In this document: positions 56,316 to 63,761 of the stretch, piece after piece
Layout: every line of letters starts with the position of its first letter
Position numbering within the stretch: the stretch's first letter is position 1
Program-made: the position numbers and the translations under genes
From: an uncultured Bacteroidales bacterium
GTDB lineage: Bacteria; Bacteroidota; Bacteroidia; Bacteroidales; Bacteroidaceae
Length of the DNA: 64,000 bases
Assembly (NCBI GenBank): GCA_902799655.1
Contig: CADCBH010000002.1
Coordinates: 28,278 to 92,277, forward strand
Direction of reading: 5' to 3'
Notes under the pieces: model-generated
Told to the model about the DNA's origin: nothing
The model's input: the letters and a program-made list of their open reading frames with translations, nothing else
Database searches by the model: none

Positions 56316-56909
56316 TTATCCTTTTAGCTTCTTGCCCAGCGCACTATACACAATCTTCGCCACCTGTGGCTTGGTGTCTTCTTCCTTCATGCCGTGGGCA
56401 ATACGGCCGTAGATGTAGGGCACCTCCAGACCTTTGATACAATAGTGGGTGATGTCGGCTACCAGATCCACATTGTCAATGTCGAACTCGCCATCCTCCT
56501 TACCTTCGGTATAGACCTTGCGAAACAGCTCAATCTCGGCATCATCGAAATTCTTGCGAACCTTCTCCACCATCCAGATGTTACGGAAGAACTCGGCACG
56601 TAGGTTGCCGTTTCTCACTACCGTTTCACGGATCATGCTCAGGTGAAGGTATATCAGCTCGATGATTTTCTCCTGAGGGGGAATACGCTTGGTTGCCACC
56701 TCGTCGAGTTGGTCTGACAGGCGTTCTAACTCTGATTCAATGACCGCATAATAGATGTCGTCCTTGGATTTGAAATAGGTGTAGAGCGTACGGCGTCCCT
56801 TGCCTGAAGCTTGCGCGATGTCGTTCATCGTTGTATTCTCCAGACCGTTCTTGGCAAACAGCTGACGTGCTACATCCACCAGTTTTTGTCGTGTCTTTGA
56901 TATGGACAT
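56316..56909 (-). CDS. TetR/AcrR-family regulator
   Basis: The 197-residue protein has an N-terminal TetR helix-turn-helix (TTMNDIAQASGKGRRTLYTY, about 25-45) and an all-helical ligand domain ending KIVYSALGKKLKG. It is first in an operon with fabG and two membrane proteins. A 7-bp inverted repeat overlaps its promoter and likely serves for self-repression. The ligand is unknown; a link to lipid synthesis is inferred from fabG. Confidence 0.9.
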   Translation of the reverse strand: MSISKTRQKLVDVARQLFAKNGLENTTMNDIAQASGKGRRTLYTYFKSKDDIYYAVIESELERLSDQLDEVATKRIPPQEKIIELIYLHLSMIRETVVRNGNLRAEFFRNIWMVEKVRKNFDDAEIELFRKVYTEGKEDGEFDIDNVDLVADITHYCIKGLEVPYIYGRIAHGMKEEDTKPQVAKIVYSALGKKLKG

Positions 56910-56938
56910 GCTTTTATTCCTCCTGATTATTCATGAAT

Positions 56939-56962
56939 TGCACATAATATGTACGATGTGCA
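56939..56962. promoter_or_regulatory. Candidate TetR operator, TGCACAT-N10-ATGTGCA
   Basis: Perfect inverted 7-mers, 24 bp overall, overlapping the inner edge of the -7 element and the predicted transcription start. Size and place are right for an autorepressor site. Confidence 0.65.
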
Positions 56963-56968
56963 AAATTA
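56961..56968 (-). promoter_or_regulatory. Promoter -7 element (TAATTTTG) of the tetR-fabG operon
   Basis: Minus strand TAATTTTGC, 51 bases before ATG 56909. Confidence 0.65.
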
Positions 56969-57048
56969 GAAAATACTTCCGAAATAGCCAAATAATTCTG
57001 TCATAAAAGTGTCAAAATACCAATTTTTTGCGATTTTCCTGCAAAATA

Positions 57049-57080
57049 TTTGCATATTCCAAAAAATAGTCGTACCTTTG
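57049..57080 (+). promoter_or_regulatory. tRNA-fMet promoter: TTTG, 20 bp, TACCTTTG
   Basis: TTTG at 57049-57052 and TACCTTTG at 57073-57080, 21 bases before the tRNA. Confidence 0.8.
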
Positions 57081-57101
57081 CAGCCGCTTAAGAAAAAACA
57101 T

Positions 57102-57174
57102 CGCGGAGTGGAGCAGTTGGTAGCTCGCCAGGCTCATAACCTGGAGGTCGCACGTTCGAATCCTGCCTCCGCAA
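57102..57174 (+). tRNA. Initiator tRNA-fMet (CAT)
   Basis: A 73-base cloverleaf with anticodon CAT at 57135-57137. The acceptor stem CGCGGAG/CTCCGCA leaves the first pair as C:A, the mark of a bacterial initiator tRNA. T arm GTTCGAATC. CCA is not encoded. A promoter and a terminator flank it closely. Confidence 0.95.
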
Positions 57175-57185
57175 CTAACAAAAGT

Positions 57186-57215
57186 GAAGTCCGATTCTGT
57201 CGGACTTCTTTTTTT
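57186..57215 (+). terminator. Intrinsic terminator after tRNA-fMet
   Basis: GAAGTCCGA (57186-57194) and TCGGACTTC (57200-57208), loop TTCTG, then seven Ts. The T run touches the stop codon of the convergent MscS-type gene. Confidence 0.92.
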
Positions 57216-58923
57216 ATTTCAACTCCTGCATCTTGATAAAATGCGATGAGGTCGGATCGAGGTTGTGCTCATGGAACACGTCGATGATGTTCTTGTGCAG
57301 TTCTGAATAGACATCAAACAGGCGTTCCGTCTCTGTTGTATAGCCATTGATTTCGTAACGCGTATAGAAGTCTTCCAGTGCGGTGTATAGCACGAAGGGC
57401 TTGGGTTTCTTCAATAGTAGTTTGCAGCGTTCGGCTCCCTCCAGCAGATAGCTCTCTACCGTCTCACGCGGCACATGATAGGTGAAGGTGAATGCGGAGT
57501 GTACGATGCTGCCCTTGCCGTGTCGCACCGCTGCGGTATAGTTTACCGTTTGCATCGACAGTATCGAATTGTTGGGAACGGTCACCAGATTACCCTTGAT
57601 ATCCTTTAGTCGCGTGATGAAGGCGTTTTTCTCGATGACGACACCCTCTTGTTCTCCAATGCGCACATAGTCGCCTACCAGGAAGGGGCGCATATAGGTG
57701 ATGATGATACCGCTCACCAGGTTGCCAATGGTTGTTGTCGATCCCAGCGAGAAGAGGGCAGCGACAAAGATGCTGACGCCCTTGAAGATACCCGACTCCG
57801 AACCTGGCAGCCAAGGCCAGATGACAACCAGTGAGAAGGCGATGATGAAGATGCGGATAATATGATAGGTGGGCTGTGCCCAGTCCTGATAGAATCCCTC
57901 AATCTTGAGTCGTCCGTTTGATATCTCGTCGAAGATATGGCGCAAGCCTCTTGTGATATAGCGCACCACAAAGATGATGACCACGATCTTCACCAGATTC
58001 GGGAAGTAGCGAATCAGCGATAAGGCGATGTCGCGCAGCGGACTCCACACATAGTTGATCATGTTGACGGTAAACTTCTCCGTCTCAGGGAAGATGCTGA
58101 ACAGCAGGGGCAACGAGATGAATAGCTGGACAACTACCAGCCAGACCTGCAGGACGCGGGTCAGAAACAGCAGGATGCGCTTCTGCTGGTAGATGTTCAG
58201 CAGTTCGTAGCCTTTGATGATGAGTGGCTTCAGACGATGGTTGATGTCTGTCATGATGCGCTTGCGCAGATAGCGGCACAGACGTGCTGTCAGGATGAAG
58301 AACAGAATCTGGACCACAATCAGGAAGATCGCCCAACCCAGTCCTGTCAGCTTGGCTTTCAGACCGTAGTCTGCGTGCAGACGCTCTATCTCTACAGCGA
58401 GAATCCTCATCTGTTGCTCGGCCAGCTCGTGGCGCGTCATGCCGTTCCATAGGGCGTCGAGGTCGCTCACTCTGACGAGTACCACCTCGCCACACATCAC
58501 GTCGGCAGTATATTCGCTCTCGAAGATATGCATCGAGTCGGTGGTGAGCTTCAGACTCTTGCCAATGAGCAGTATTTTGCGGGCTATCGACTCCACACGG
58601 TGGGTAGCATCCTCGCCACCCAGACTGGCATATATATATAATAAGGTGTCACCCTCGATGACCAGAGGCACACCAGGTGTTACCTGGCGCAGCGAGTCGA
58701 TGCGTGCCTTCTGCTCCACCTTGCGGATAGAGTCTTCACGCTCCGTACGCCCGCTCTCGTCGAGGGCGGCCTGCATCATCATCTCCTTGACCTTCATCTC
58801 CTGGATGACGCGCACCAGCGAGTCGGTGTTGTGTTGTATGGTATCAGCCTCTTGGGCCATACCCAGCATCGCGCAGCTGCACAGGAGTACCATTGTGATG
58901 GTTCGTATCCAACCTTTAGTCAT
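57214..58923 (-). CDS. MscS-type mechanosensitive channel with large N-terminal region
   Basis: The 569-residue protein has a signal peptide (MVLLCSCAMLGMAQ), a periplasmic helical region (about 20-185), about five membrane segments (about 190-400) and the MscS core: the pore helix region FVAALFSLGSTTTIGNLVSG, then LVGDYVRIGEQEGVVIE and GNLVTVPNNSILS. It opens under membrane tension and releases solutes. The long N-terminus resembles the larger MscS relatives. Confidence 0.88.
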   Translation of the reverse strand: MTKGWIRTITMVLLCSCAMLGMAQEADTIQHNTDSLVRVIQEMKVKEMMMQAALDESGRTEREDSIRKVEQKARIDSLRQVTPGVPLVIEGDTLLYIYASLGGEDATHRVESIARKILLIGKSLKLTTDSMHIFESEYTADVMCGEVVLVRVSDLDALWNGMTRHELAEQQMRILAVEIERLHADYGLKAKLTGLGWAIFLIVVQILFFILTARLCRYLRKRIMTDINHRLKPLIIKGYELLNIYQQKRILLFLTRVLQVWLVVVQLFISLPLLFSIFPETEKFTVNMINYVWSPLRDIALSLIRYFPNLVKIVVIIFVVRYITRGLRHIFDEISNGRLKIEGFYQDWAQPTYHIIRIFIIAFSLVVIWPWLPGSESGIFKGVSIFVAALFSLGSTTTIGNLVSGIIITYMRPFLVGDYVRIGEQEGVVIEKNAFITRLKDIKGNLVTVPNNSILSMQTVNYTAAVRHGKGSIVHSAFTFTYHVPRETVESYLLEGAERCKLLLKKPKPFVLYTALEDFYTRYEINGYTTETERLFDVYSELHKNIIDVFHEHNLDPTSSHFIKMQELK

Positions 58924-58949
58924 ACGGCTTTCATCAGATTAGTTTCCTG

Positions 58950-58980
58950 CAAAGGTAGTATAAAACGAGCGAAACTCCAA
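58950..58980 (-). promoter_or_regulatory. Promoter of the MscS-type gene: TTG, 20 bp, TACCTTTG
   Basis: On the minus strand TTG (58978-58980), 20 bp, TACCTTTG (58950-58957), 26 bases before the ATG. Confidence 0.78.
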
Positions 58981-59109
58981 ATATATTTGCATTTATTTCT
59001 AAACGACAAAATGACAACCCGATACGCCATTATGTCAGATATCGCCTTTCGGCACAGAGTTTGAGCGTCTGGTTTTCAGAAATAAATAAAAAAATAGGAG
59101 GACAAAACT

Positions 59110-61659
59110 ATGACATTAGACAAGTTTACCATCAAAGCTCAAGAGGCCGTACAGCAGGCTGTCAATACTGCCCAGATGAACGGCCAGCAGGTCATCGAAC
59201 CTGTACACATATTGAAAGGTGTGCTGGAGAAGGCACGCGACGTGACCAACTTCATTTTCCAGAAGCTGGGCGTCAACGGCCAGCAGATCGACGTGCTCGT
59301 CGATCAGGAAATCAAACATCTGCCCAAGGTGCAGGGTGGTCAGCCCTATCTCTCCAGCGACAGTAACAATGTACTCGTGCGTGCTCAGGAGATCGCCCAG
59401 AAGTGGGGCGATGAATTTGTTGCGTGTGAGCCTGTGTTACAAGCTCTATTAACAGTCAGCTCTACCGCAGCCCGTATTTTGAAGGATGCTGGTTGTACGG
59501 AGAAAGATATGCTTCAGGCTATACAAGAACTGCGTCAGGGACAGAAGGTGCAGTCGCAATCGGCTGATGACAACTACCAGTCGCTCGAGAAGTATGCCAA
59601 GAACCTGGTCGATATGGCTCGTCAGGGCAAACTCGATCCTGTCATTGGACGTGATGACGAGATTCGTCGCCTGTTGCAGATTCTCTCGCGCCGTACCAAG
59701 AACAACCCCATTCTGATTGGTGAGCCTGGTACGGGTAAGACTGCCGTTGTCGAGGGCCTTGCAGGGCGTATCGTGCGTGGCGACGTGCCTGAGAACCTGA
59801 AAGACAAGCAGCTCTATTCGCTCGATATGGGTGCGCTGGTGGCTGGTGCCAAGTATAAGGGTGAGTTCGAAGAGCGTCTGAAGAGCGTCATCAATGAGGT
59901 GACGAAGGCTGAAGGCCGCATCATCCTCTTCATTGATGAGATTCATACGCTGGTAGGTGCAGGCGGTGGTGAAGGAGCGATGGATGCTGCCAACATCCTG
60001 AAGCCTGCTCTGGCTCGTGGCGAGCTGCGTGCCATCGGTGCTACCACGCTCAACGAGTATCAGAAATACTTTGAGAAGGACAAGGCCCTCGAACGTCGTT
60101 TCCAGACGGTGATGATTGACGAGCCCGACGAGCTCTCTGCCATCTCTATCCTGCGAGGACTGAAGGAGCGCTACGAGAACCATCATAAGGTGCGTATCCA
60201 GGATGATGCCTGCATCGCTGCCGTCCAGCTCTCTGAGCGCTATATCAGCGAGCGTTTCCTGCCCGACAAGGCCATCGACCTGATGGATGAGGCTGCTGCC
60301 AAGTTACGCATGGAGCGCGACAGCGTCCCTGAGGAACTTGACGAAATCACCCGTCGCCTGGCTCAGCTCGAAATCGAGCGCGAGAGCATTAAGCGCGAGA
60401 CCGGCTCTGCCGGTAGTGTGCCCAGCGGTTTTGCCGCTGGGGATAAGCTCGCCCAGCTCGACAAGGACATCGCTGAGCTGAAGGAGCAGGAAACCCAGTT
60501 CCGCGCCAAGTGGGAGGGTGAGCGCCAGCTGGTCAACAAGATCCAGCAGGACAAGCAGGAAATGGAGAACCTGAAGTACGAGGCTGAGCGTGCTGAGCGC
60601 GAGGGCGACTATGGCAAGGTGGCTGAGATCCGCTACTCTAAGCTGAAAGCCCTCGAGGACGACATCGCTGCCATCCAGCGCCAGCTGGATAGTGCGTCCA
60701 GCAGTTCTGCCGCAGGGAGATTAGTCCGCGAGGAAGTCACCGCTGATGATATCGCCGAGGTGGTATCACGCTGGACGGGCATCCCCGTTACCCGCATGCT
60801 GCAGAGCGAGCGCGAGAAACTGCTCCACCTCGAAGAGGAGCTCCACCGTCGTGTCATCGGACAGGACGAGGCTATCGTGGCCGTCTCTGATGCTGTGCGC
60901 CGCTCGCGTGCTGGTCTGCAAGATCCCAAGCGACCCATCGCCTCGTTTATCTTCCTCGGCACTACGGGTGTTGGTAAGACGGAACTCGCCAAGGCGCTGG
61001 CTGAATACCTGTTCAATGACGAGCAGATGATGACACGTATCGATATGTCCGAATATCAGGAGAAACATACCGTCTCGCGACTGGTTGGCGCTCCTCCGGG
61101 CTATGTAGGCTATGACGAGGGTGGTCAGCTGACTGAGGCAGTGCGGCGCAAGCCGTATCAGGTGGTGCTCTTCGATGAGATCGAGAAGGCTCATCCCGAT
61201 GTCTTCAACATCCTCCTGCAGGTGCTTGATGACGGACGACTGACAGACAACAAGGGACGTACTGCCAATTTCAAGAACACCATTATCATCATGACCTCTA
61301 ATGCTACGCGCGAACAACTCACCCATCTCATGCGTCCTGAGTTCCTCAACCGTATCGACGAGATCATTACCTTCCAGCAGCTCACCCAGCAACAGATTGC
61401 CGATGTGGTGCGCCTGCAGATGAAGAAGGTCATCGACATGCTCGAACCGCAGGGCATCCGCCTCGAGATTACCGATGCCGCTGTCAACTACCTCGCTCAG
61501 GAGGGCTACGACCCCGACTTTGGTGCACGTCCTGTCAAGCGAGCCATTCAGCATCTGGTGCTCAACGACCTGTCGCGGCGCATCCTTGCTGATAAGATAG
61601 ATCGCTCGAAGACCATCATCATTGATGAGTTTGGCGAAGGACTGGTATTCCGCAATTAA
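59110..61659 (+). CDS. clpB: ClpB disaggregase
   Basis: The 849-residue ATPase has the N-domain (about 1-145), the first AAA+ module with [19 protein letters not shown] near 203, the long coiled-coil middle domain (about 400-530) and a second AAA+ module with [18 protein letters not shown] near 617. It rescues aggregated proteins with DnaK. A clear AGGAGG (59097-59102) precedes the ATG, rare here. In the second module only about 10 residues separate MTSN from [10 protein letters not shown], where ClpB proteins usually have about 35; the reading frame is intact. Confidence 0.95.
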   Translation: MTLDKFTIKAQEAVQQAVNTAQMNGQQVIEPVHILKGVLEKARDVTNFIFQKLGVNGQQIDVLVDQEIKHLPKVQGGQPYLSSDSNNVLVRAQEIAQKWGDEFVACEPVLQALLTVSSTAARILKDAGCTEKDMLQAIQELRQGQKVQSQSADDNYQSLEKYAKNLVDMARQGKLDPVIGRDDEIRRLLQILSRRTKNNPILIGEPGTGKTAVVEGLAGRIVRGDVPENLKDKQLYSLDMGALVAGAKYKGEFEERLKSVINEVTKAEGRIILFIDEIHTLVGAGGGEGAMDAANILKPALARGELRAIGATTLNEYQKYFEKDKALERRFQTVMIDEPDELSAISILRGLKERYENHHKVRIQDDACIAAVQLSERYISERFLPDKAIDLMDEAAAKLRMERDSVPEELDEITRRLAQLEIERESIKRETGSAGSVPSGFAAGDKLAQLDKDIAELKEQETQFRAKWEGERQLVNKIQQDKQEMENLKYEAERAEREGDYGKVAEIRYSKLKALEDDIAAIQRQLDSASSSSAAGRLVREEVTADDIAEVVSRWTGIPVTRMLQSEREKLLHLEEELHRRVIGQDEAIVAVSDAVRRSRAGLQDPKRPIASFIFLGTTGVGKTELAKALAEYLFNDEQMMTRIDMSEYQEKHTVSRLVGAPPGYVGYDEGGQLTEAVRRKPYQVVLFDEIEKAHPDVFNILLQVLDDGRLTDNKGRTANFKNTIIIMTSNATREQLTHLMRPEFLNRIDEIITFQQLTQQQIADVVRLQMKKVIDMLEPQGIRLEITDAAVNYLAQEGYDPDFGARPVKRAIQHLVLNDLSRRILADKIDRSKTIIIDEFGEGLVFRN

Positions 61660-61667
61660 TACTGTCG

Positions 61668-61711
61668 TGAGAGAAAAACTGAAATAAATTTGGTTTTTCT
61701 CTCATTTTTTT
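61668..61711 (+). terminator. Intrinsic terminator after clpB, overlapping a promoter
   Basis: 12-bp stem TGAGAGAAAAAC (61668-61679) with GTTTTTCTCTCA (61693-61704), then seven Ts. The 3' arm and T run are also the spacer of the promoter at 61689-61720. Confidence 0.88.
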
Positions 61712-61720
61712 GTACCTTTG
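61689..61720 (+). promoter_or_regulatory. Distal promoter P1 before tRNA-Ser
   Basis: TTTG at 61689-61692, 20 bp, TACCTTTG at 61713-61720. It lies in the clpB terminator. Confidence 0.65.
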
Positions 61721-61765
61721 AGATTACATCTCGAAAGTACTCTCGCTCGAAAATATCCAAAAATA

Positions 61766-61797
61766 TTTGGTATTTTGCTCGTTTTTTCGTACCTTTG
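61766..61797 (+). promoter_or_regulatory. Proximal promoter P2 of tRNA-Ser
   Basis: TTTG at 61766-61769, 20 bp, TACCTTTG at 61790-61797, 16 bases before the tRNA. P1 and P2 have the same spacing and similar T-rich spacers, 77 bp apart. Confidence 0.8.
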
Positions 61798-61813
61798 CAT
61801 CCGCATTTGCAAA

Positions 61814-61901
61814 GGAGAGGTGCTCGAGTGGTTGAAGAGGCACGCCTGGAAAGCGTGTAACCGGCAAAACCGGTTCGCAGGTTCGAATCCTGTTCTCTCC
61901 G
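61814..61901 (+). tRNA. tRNA-Ser (GGA)
   Basis: An 88-base cloverleaf with anticodon GGA at 61848-61850, acceptor GGAGAGG/TCTCTCC, discriminator G, and the long variable arm (ACCGG...CCGGT) of class II tRNAs. CCA is not encoded. The last 20 bases occur again downstream. Confidence 0.95.
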
Positions 61902-61918
61902 CAAGACGAAAAGGATTC

Positions 61919-61947
61919 AAAGCTTCGAGGCAAATCGAAGCTTTTTT
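61919..61947 (+). terminator. Terminator 1 after tRNA-Ser
   Basis: AAAGCTTCGA (61919-61928) with TCGAAGCTTT (61935-61944), loop GGCAAA, followed by more Ts. Confidence 0.88.
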
Positions 61948-61978
61948 CGAATCCTGTTCTCTCCGCAGGAACAGGTTC

Positions 61979-62008
61979 AAAGCTCCGAGGTAAAACCTCG
62001 GGGCTTTT
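61979..62008 (+). terminator. Terminator-like hairpin 2 after tRNA-Ser
   Basis: AAAGCTCCGAGG (61979-61990) with CCTCGGGGCTTT, loop TAAAA. One G-T pair in the stem. Four Ts follow. Confidence 0.75.
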
Positions 62009-62135
62009 CTGTTCTCTCCGCAAATAAATACCCTTATTTTTTCAACGAATTTCGATTTTACCCTCACATCCTAACATGACAGGCCTCAATCCCTTATATA
62101 CAGGGCGTTTGAGCCACGTGAGGGATATTGATTCT

Positions 62136-62293
62136 CCCTCCCGTCTCCCTCCCGTCTTGGGTCCCGTTTCGAATTGATGGGAGTGCTCAAGGCCAGAAAA
62201 GGGAGGGTAACGGGAGGGACATTTGTTCTCCCTCCCGTGCCCTCAGCCCTTTGTGCATCGGCATTTGAGAGGGGTGACGGGAGGAAGGGAGGG
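62136..62293. repeat. Four guanine-quadruplex motifs on alternating strands
   Basis: Minus: 62136-62153 (loops 1-4-1). Plus: 62201-62218, GGGAGGGTAACGGGAGGG. Minus: 62230-62249 (loops 1-3-4). Plus: 62271-62293 (loops about 4-5-1). Because the strands alternate, CCCTCCCGT and ACGGGAGGG also form inverted repeats. Confidence 0.8.
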
Positions 62294-62331
62294 TAAAATT
62301 GCGCAGTCAACAATAATCAGGGTTCTGTCAG

Positions 62332-62440
62332 AGCGAGAAGTAGAGTTTCTATCAGCGAGAAGTAGAGTTACTCTCAGCGAGAAGGCTTCTCTCTCATCGA
62401 GAAACGACGAGTTACTGTTCGAGAAACGACGAGTTGCTGA
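62332..62440. repeat. 22-bp tandem array A
   Basis: Units 62332-62353 and 62354-62375 both begin AGCGAGAAGTAGAGTT; a 20-bp variant 62376-62395; then 62397-62418 and 62419-62440, both beginning TCGAGAAACGACGAGTT. Confidence 0.85.
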
Positions 62441-62511
62441 AAAGTACGTCACTTCTCTGACCTAAAGGTCTGAGTGTGGCGTTGCATTAAGGGTCGTTTG
62501 TAACGTACATT

Positions 62512-62600
62512 CGACCCGTTCCTACGTCACTTTCGGGTCGTAGATGCGATACTTTCCCCCCCAAAACCATCATCGGAACGGGTCGTAAGTGACGTAGGAA
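62512..62600. repeat. Two-part inverted repeat
   Basis: CGACCCGTTCC (62512-62522) is inverted at 62575-62585, and TTCCTACGTCACTT (62519-62532) is inverted at 62587-62600. The parts come in the order A-B, A'-B' rather than nested, so only one pair can form at a time. Confidence 0.85.
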
Positions 62601-62654
62601 GCAGTGCAAGATGACGTTGGAACCACTCGAAAATATCGTCACTTATTAGGAAGG

Positions 62655-62710
62655 AAGAAGCAAGCCGGTCGCTTGCTTCTTTCTCGCGCCTCGCTTGCTT
62701 CGAGCAAGCG
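62655..62710. repeat. Two neighbouring perfect hairpins built on GCTTGC
   Basis: AAGAAGCAAGC (62655-62665) with GCTTGCTTCTT (62671-62681), loop CGGTC; then CGCTTGCT (62692-62699) with AGCAAGCG (62703-62710), loop TCG. No T run follows either, so they are not ordinary terminators. Confidence 0.8.
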
Positions 62711-62884
62711 CCTCGTCTGCTTGAAGCATGAATAATTAGAAGAAATCTAGGATTTAAGGGCCACAAGTCCTAGATTTATCAATGACAAATCCTAGATTTA
62801 CAAACCACTCAAATAGGATATGCTTCCAGTTTTCCTTTTTTCCTCGTTTTTAATCGCCCTTCCCATAGTGTAGCCATACTCTTC

Positions 62885-62971
62885 CCATACTCATGAGTAT
62901 GGCTAGAAGCAGCCTAGAGTATGGCTAGAAGCAGCCTAGAGTATGGCTAGAAGCAGCTTAGAGTATGGCTA
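62885..62971. repeat. 18-bp palindrome and 22-bp tandem array B
   Basis: CCATACTCATGAGTATGG (62885-62902) is a perfect palindrome whose right half starts a 22-bp array: 62895-62916, 62917-62938, 62939-62960 and a half unit. Each unit starts GAGTATGGCTAGAAGCAG; only one base differs in the third. Confidence 0.9.
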
Positions 62972-63030
62972 TGGTATGGCAAGTTATGTCACATACCAGC
63001 AGACACAACCAAGAAATTTAGCGATTGGAA

Positions 63031-63118
63031 TTGGGCATAGGCAAACAATCGTTTGGGCATAGGCACGCGATTGTTTGGCTATAGGCGCATAATCGTTTGG
63101 CCTTAGGCAAACGATAGC
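63031..63118. repeat. 22-bp tandem array C
   Basis: Four diverged units of exactly 22 bp (63031, 63053, 63075, 63097), pattern TTGGSCWTAGGC followed by a variable part around CGATTGT/AATCGT. The common core is TTGG....AGGC. Confidence 0.85.
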
Positions 63119-63294
63119 AAGAGGCCGTTTCTCTCCCTGCAACCCTTAGATTTTCTCCCTGCGAGAACGAATCTTTCCCCTAATTTCTTATTTGTTACTT
63201 CCTCAGACCTTCATGGCAGAGCAAGTGACCAATCCTTTTTTCTCGCAAAACCAAATTTCTCTTCCTTTTTCTTCTTTTTGTGCAAAATAGTCAG

Positions 63295-63302
63295 TAACTT
63301 TG
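63295..63302 (+). promoter_or_regulatory. Promoter -7 element (TAACTTTG)
   Basis: TAACTTTGC, 9 bases before ATG 63312, so a nearly leaderless mRNA. Confidence 0.6.
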
Positions 63303-63311
63303 CATTCAGGT

Positions 63312-63761
63312 ATGGAAACGGACAATTCGATAGAATCACAGATAGCAGCTGTGCTGAACGATATTCATCAAAAGGGATATTCTTCTGCACAGCCATTCAG
63401 TATAGGTAAGGTAGAGCAACGGATGTTGTTATTTGCTCAAGCAAATGCTGTTGTCCTCGCTAGCGACGAACTCTATATGAGTGCAAAACAGTTGCAACAT
63501 TGCATGAGAGCATCAAAAGCAACGAAAGGCTTAGTAGTAGATGATATAGACCTGATTAATTTCCCTCAGAATCGTTTCCAAATGGAGCTCTATTACGATG
63601 GTGAATGCTTCATCTATACTGACGGACAGTCGAAATTCATAGTTCATCCTAACTATATGATGAAGATTTGTCGTGAAGTGGTGGCTCAAGTAAATTTCAT
63701 CACAGCCACAAGAATGAAAGACCCTGCTGAGTTTACATTACCCAAATATCAGAAAATATAA
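63312..63761 (+). CDS. Hypothetical protein, 149 residues
   Basis: The protein begins METDNSIESQIAAVLNDIHQ and continues YSSAQPFSIGKVEQRMLLFA, with the middle VDDIDLINFPQNRFQMELYYDG. No signal peptide or membrane segment is seen; a small alpha/beta fold is likely. No family recognised. Upstream codons reach a non-ATG at 63300, but the promoter shows the start to be 63312. It lies alone between the repeat region and the structured RNA gene candidate; its stop abuts the RNA terminator. Confidence 0.7.
   Translation: METDNSIESQIAAVLNDIHQKGYSSAQPFSIGKVEQRMLLFAQANAVVLASDELYMSAKQLQHCMRASKATKGLVVDDIDLINFPQNRFQMELYYDGECFIYTDGQSKFIVHPNYMMKICREVVAQVNFITATRMKDPAEFTLPKYQKI

Larger units (their letters stand above)
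61882..62022. repeat. Three copies of the tRNA-Ser 3' end
   Basis: The 22 bases from the T loop to the end of the tRNA (61882-61903) recur exactly at 61946-61967, and the last 14 (CTGTTCTCTCCGCA) again at 62009-62022. Between the copies lie related segments containing TTCAAAGCTYCGAGG and a hairpin. Such copies can be attachment-site scars of elements that used the tRNA as target. Confidence 0.85.
62023..63294. other. Gene-free, repeat-rich region of about 1.27 kb
   Basis: No convincing coding region is seen; the open frames inside are short and made of repeat sequence. In order it holds: four guanine-quadruplex-type motifs (62136-62293), a 22-bp array (62332-62440), a two-part inverted repeat (62512-62600), two GC-rich hairpins (62655-62710), three TCCTAGATT-type sequences (62743-62796), an 18-bp palindrome with a second 22-bp array (62885-62971) and a third 22-bp array (63031-63118). 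Its position behind a tRNA with duplicated 3' ends is that of an integration hot spot. Confidence 0.8.

Noticed and set aside
62086-62313. 75-residue minus-strand frame in the G-rich area
   Set aside because: It is made of the quadruplex repeats, with no promoter and no protein-like pattern.
62655-62710. Terminators at the GCTTGC hairpins
   Set aside because: The stems are perfect but neither is followed by a T run on either strand, and no gene ends there.
62895-63118. Possible CRISPR array
   Set aside because: The 22-bp units follow one another without unique spacers, and no cas gene is in the window.
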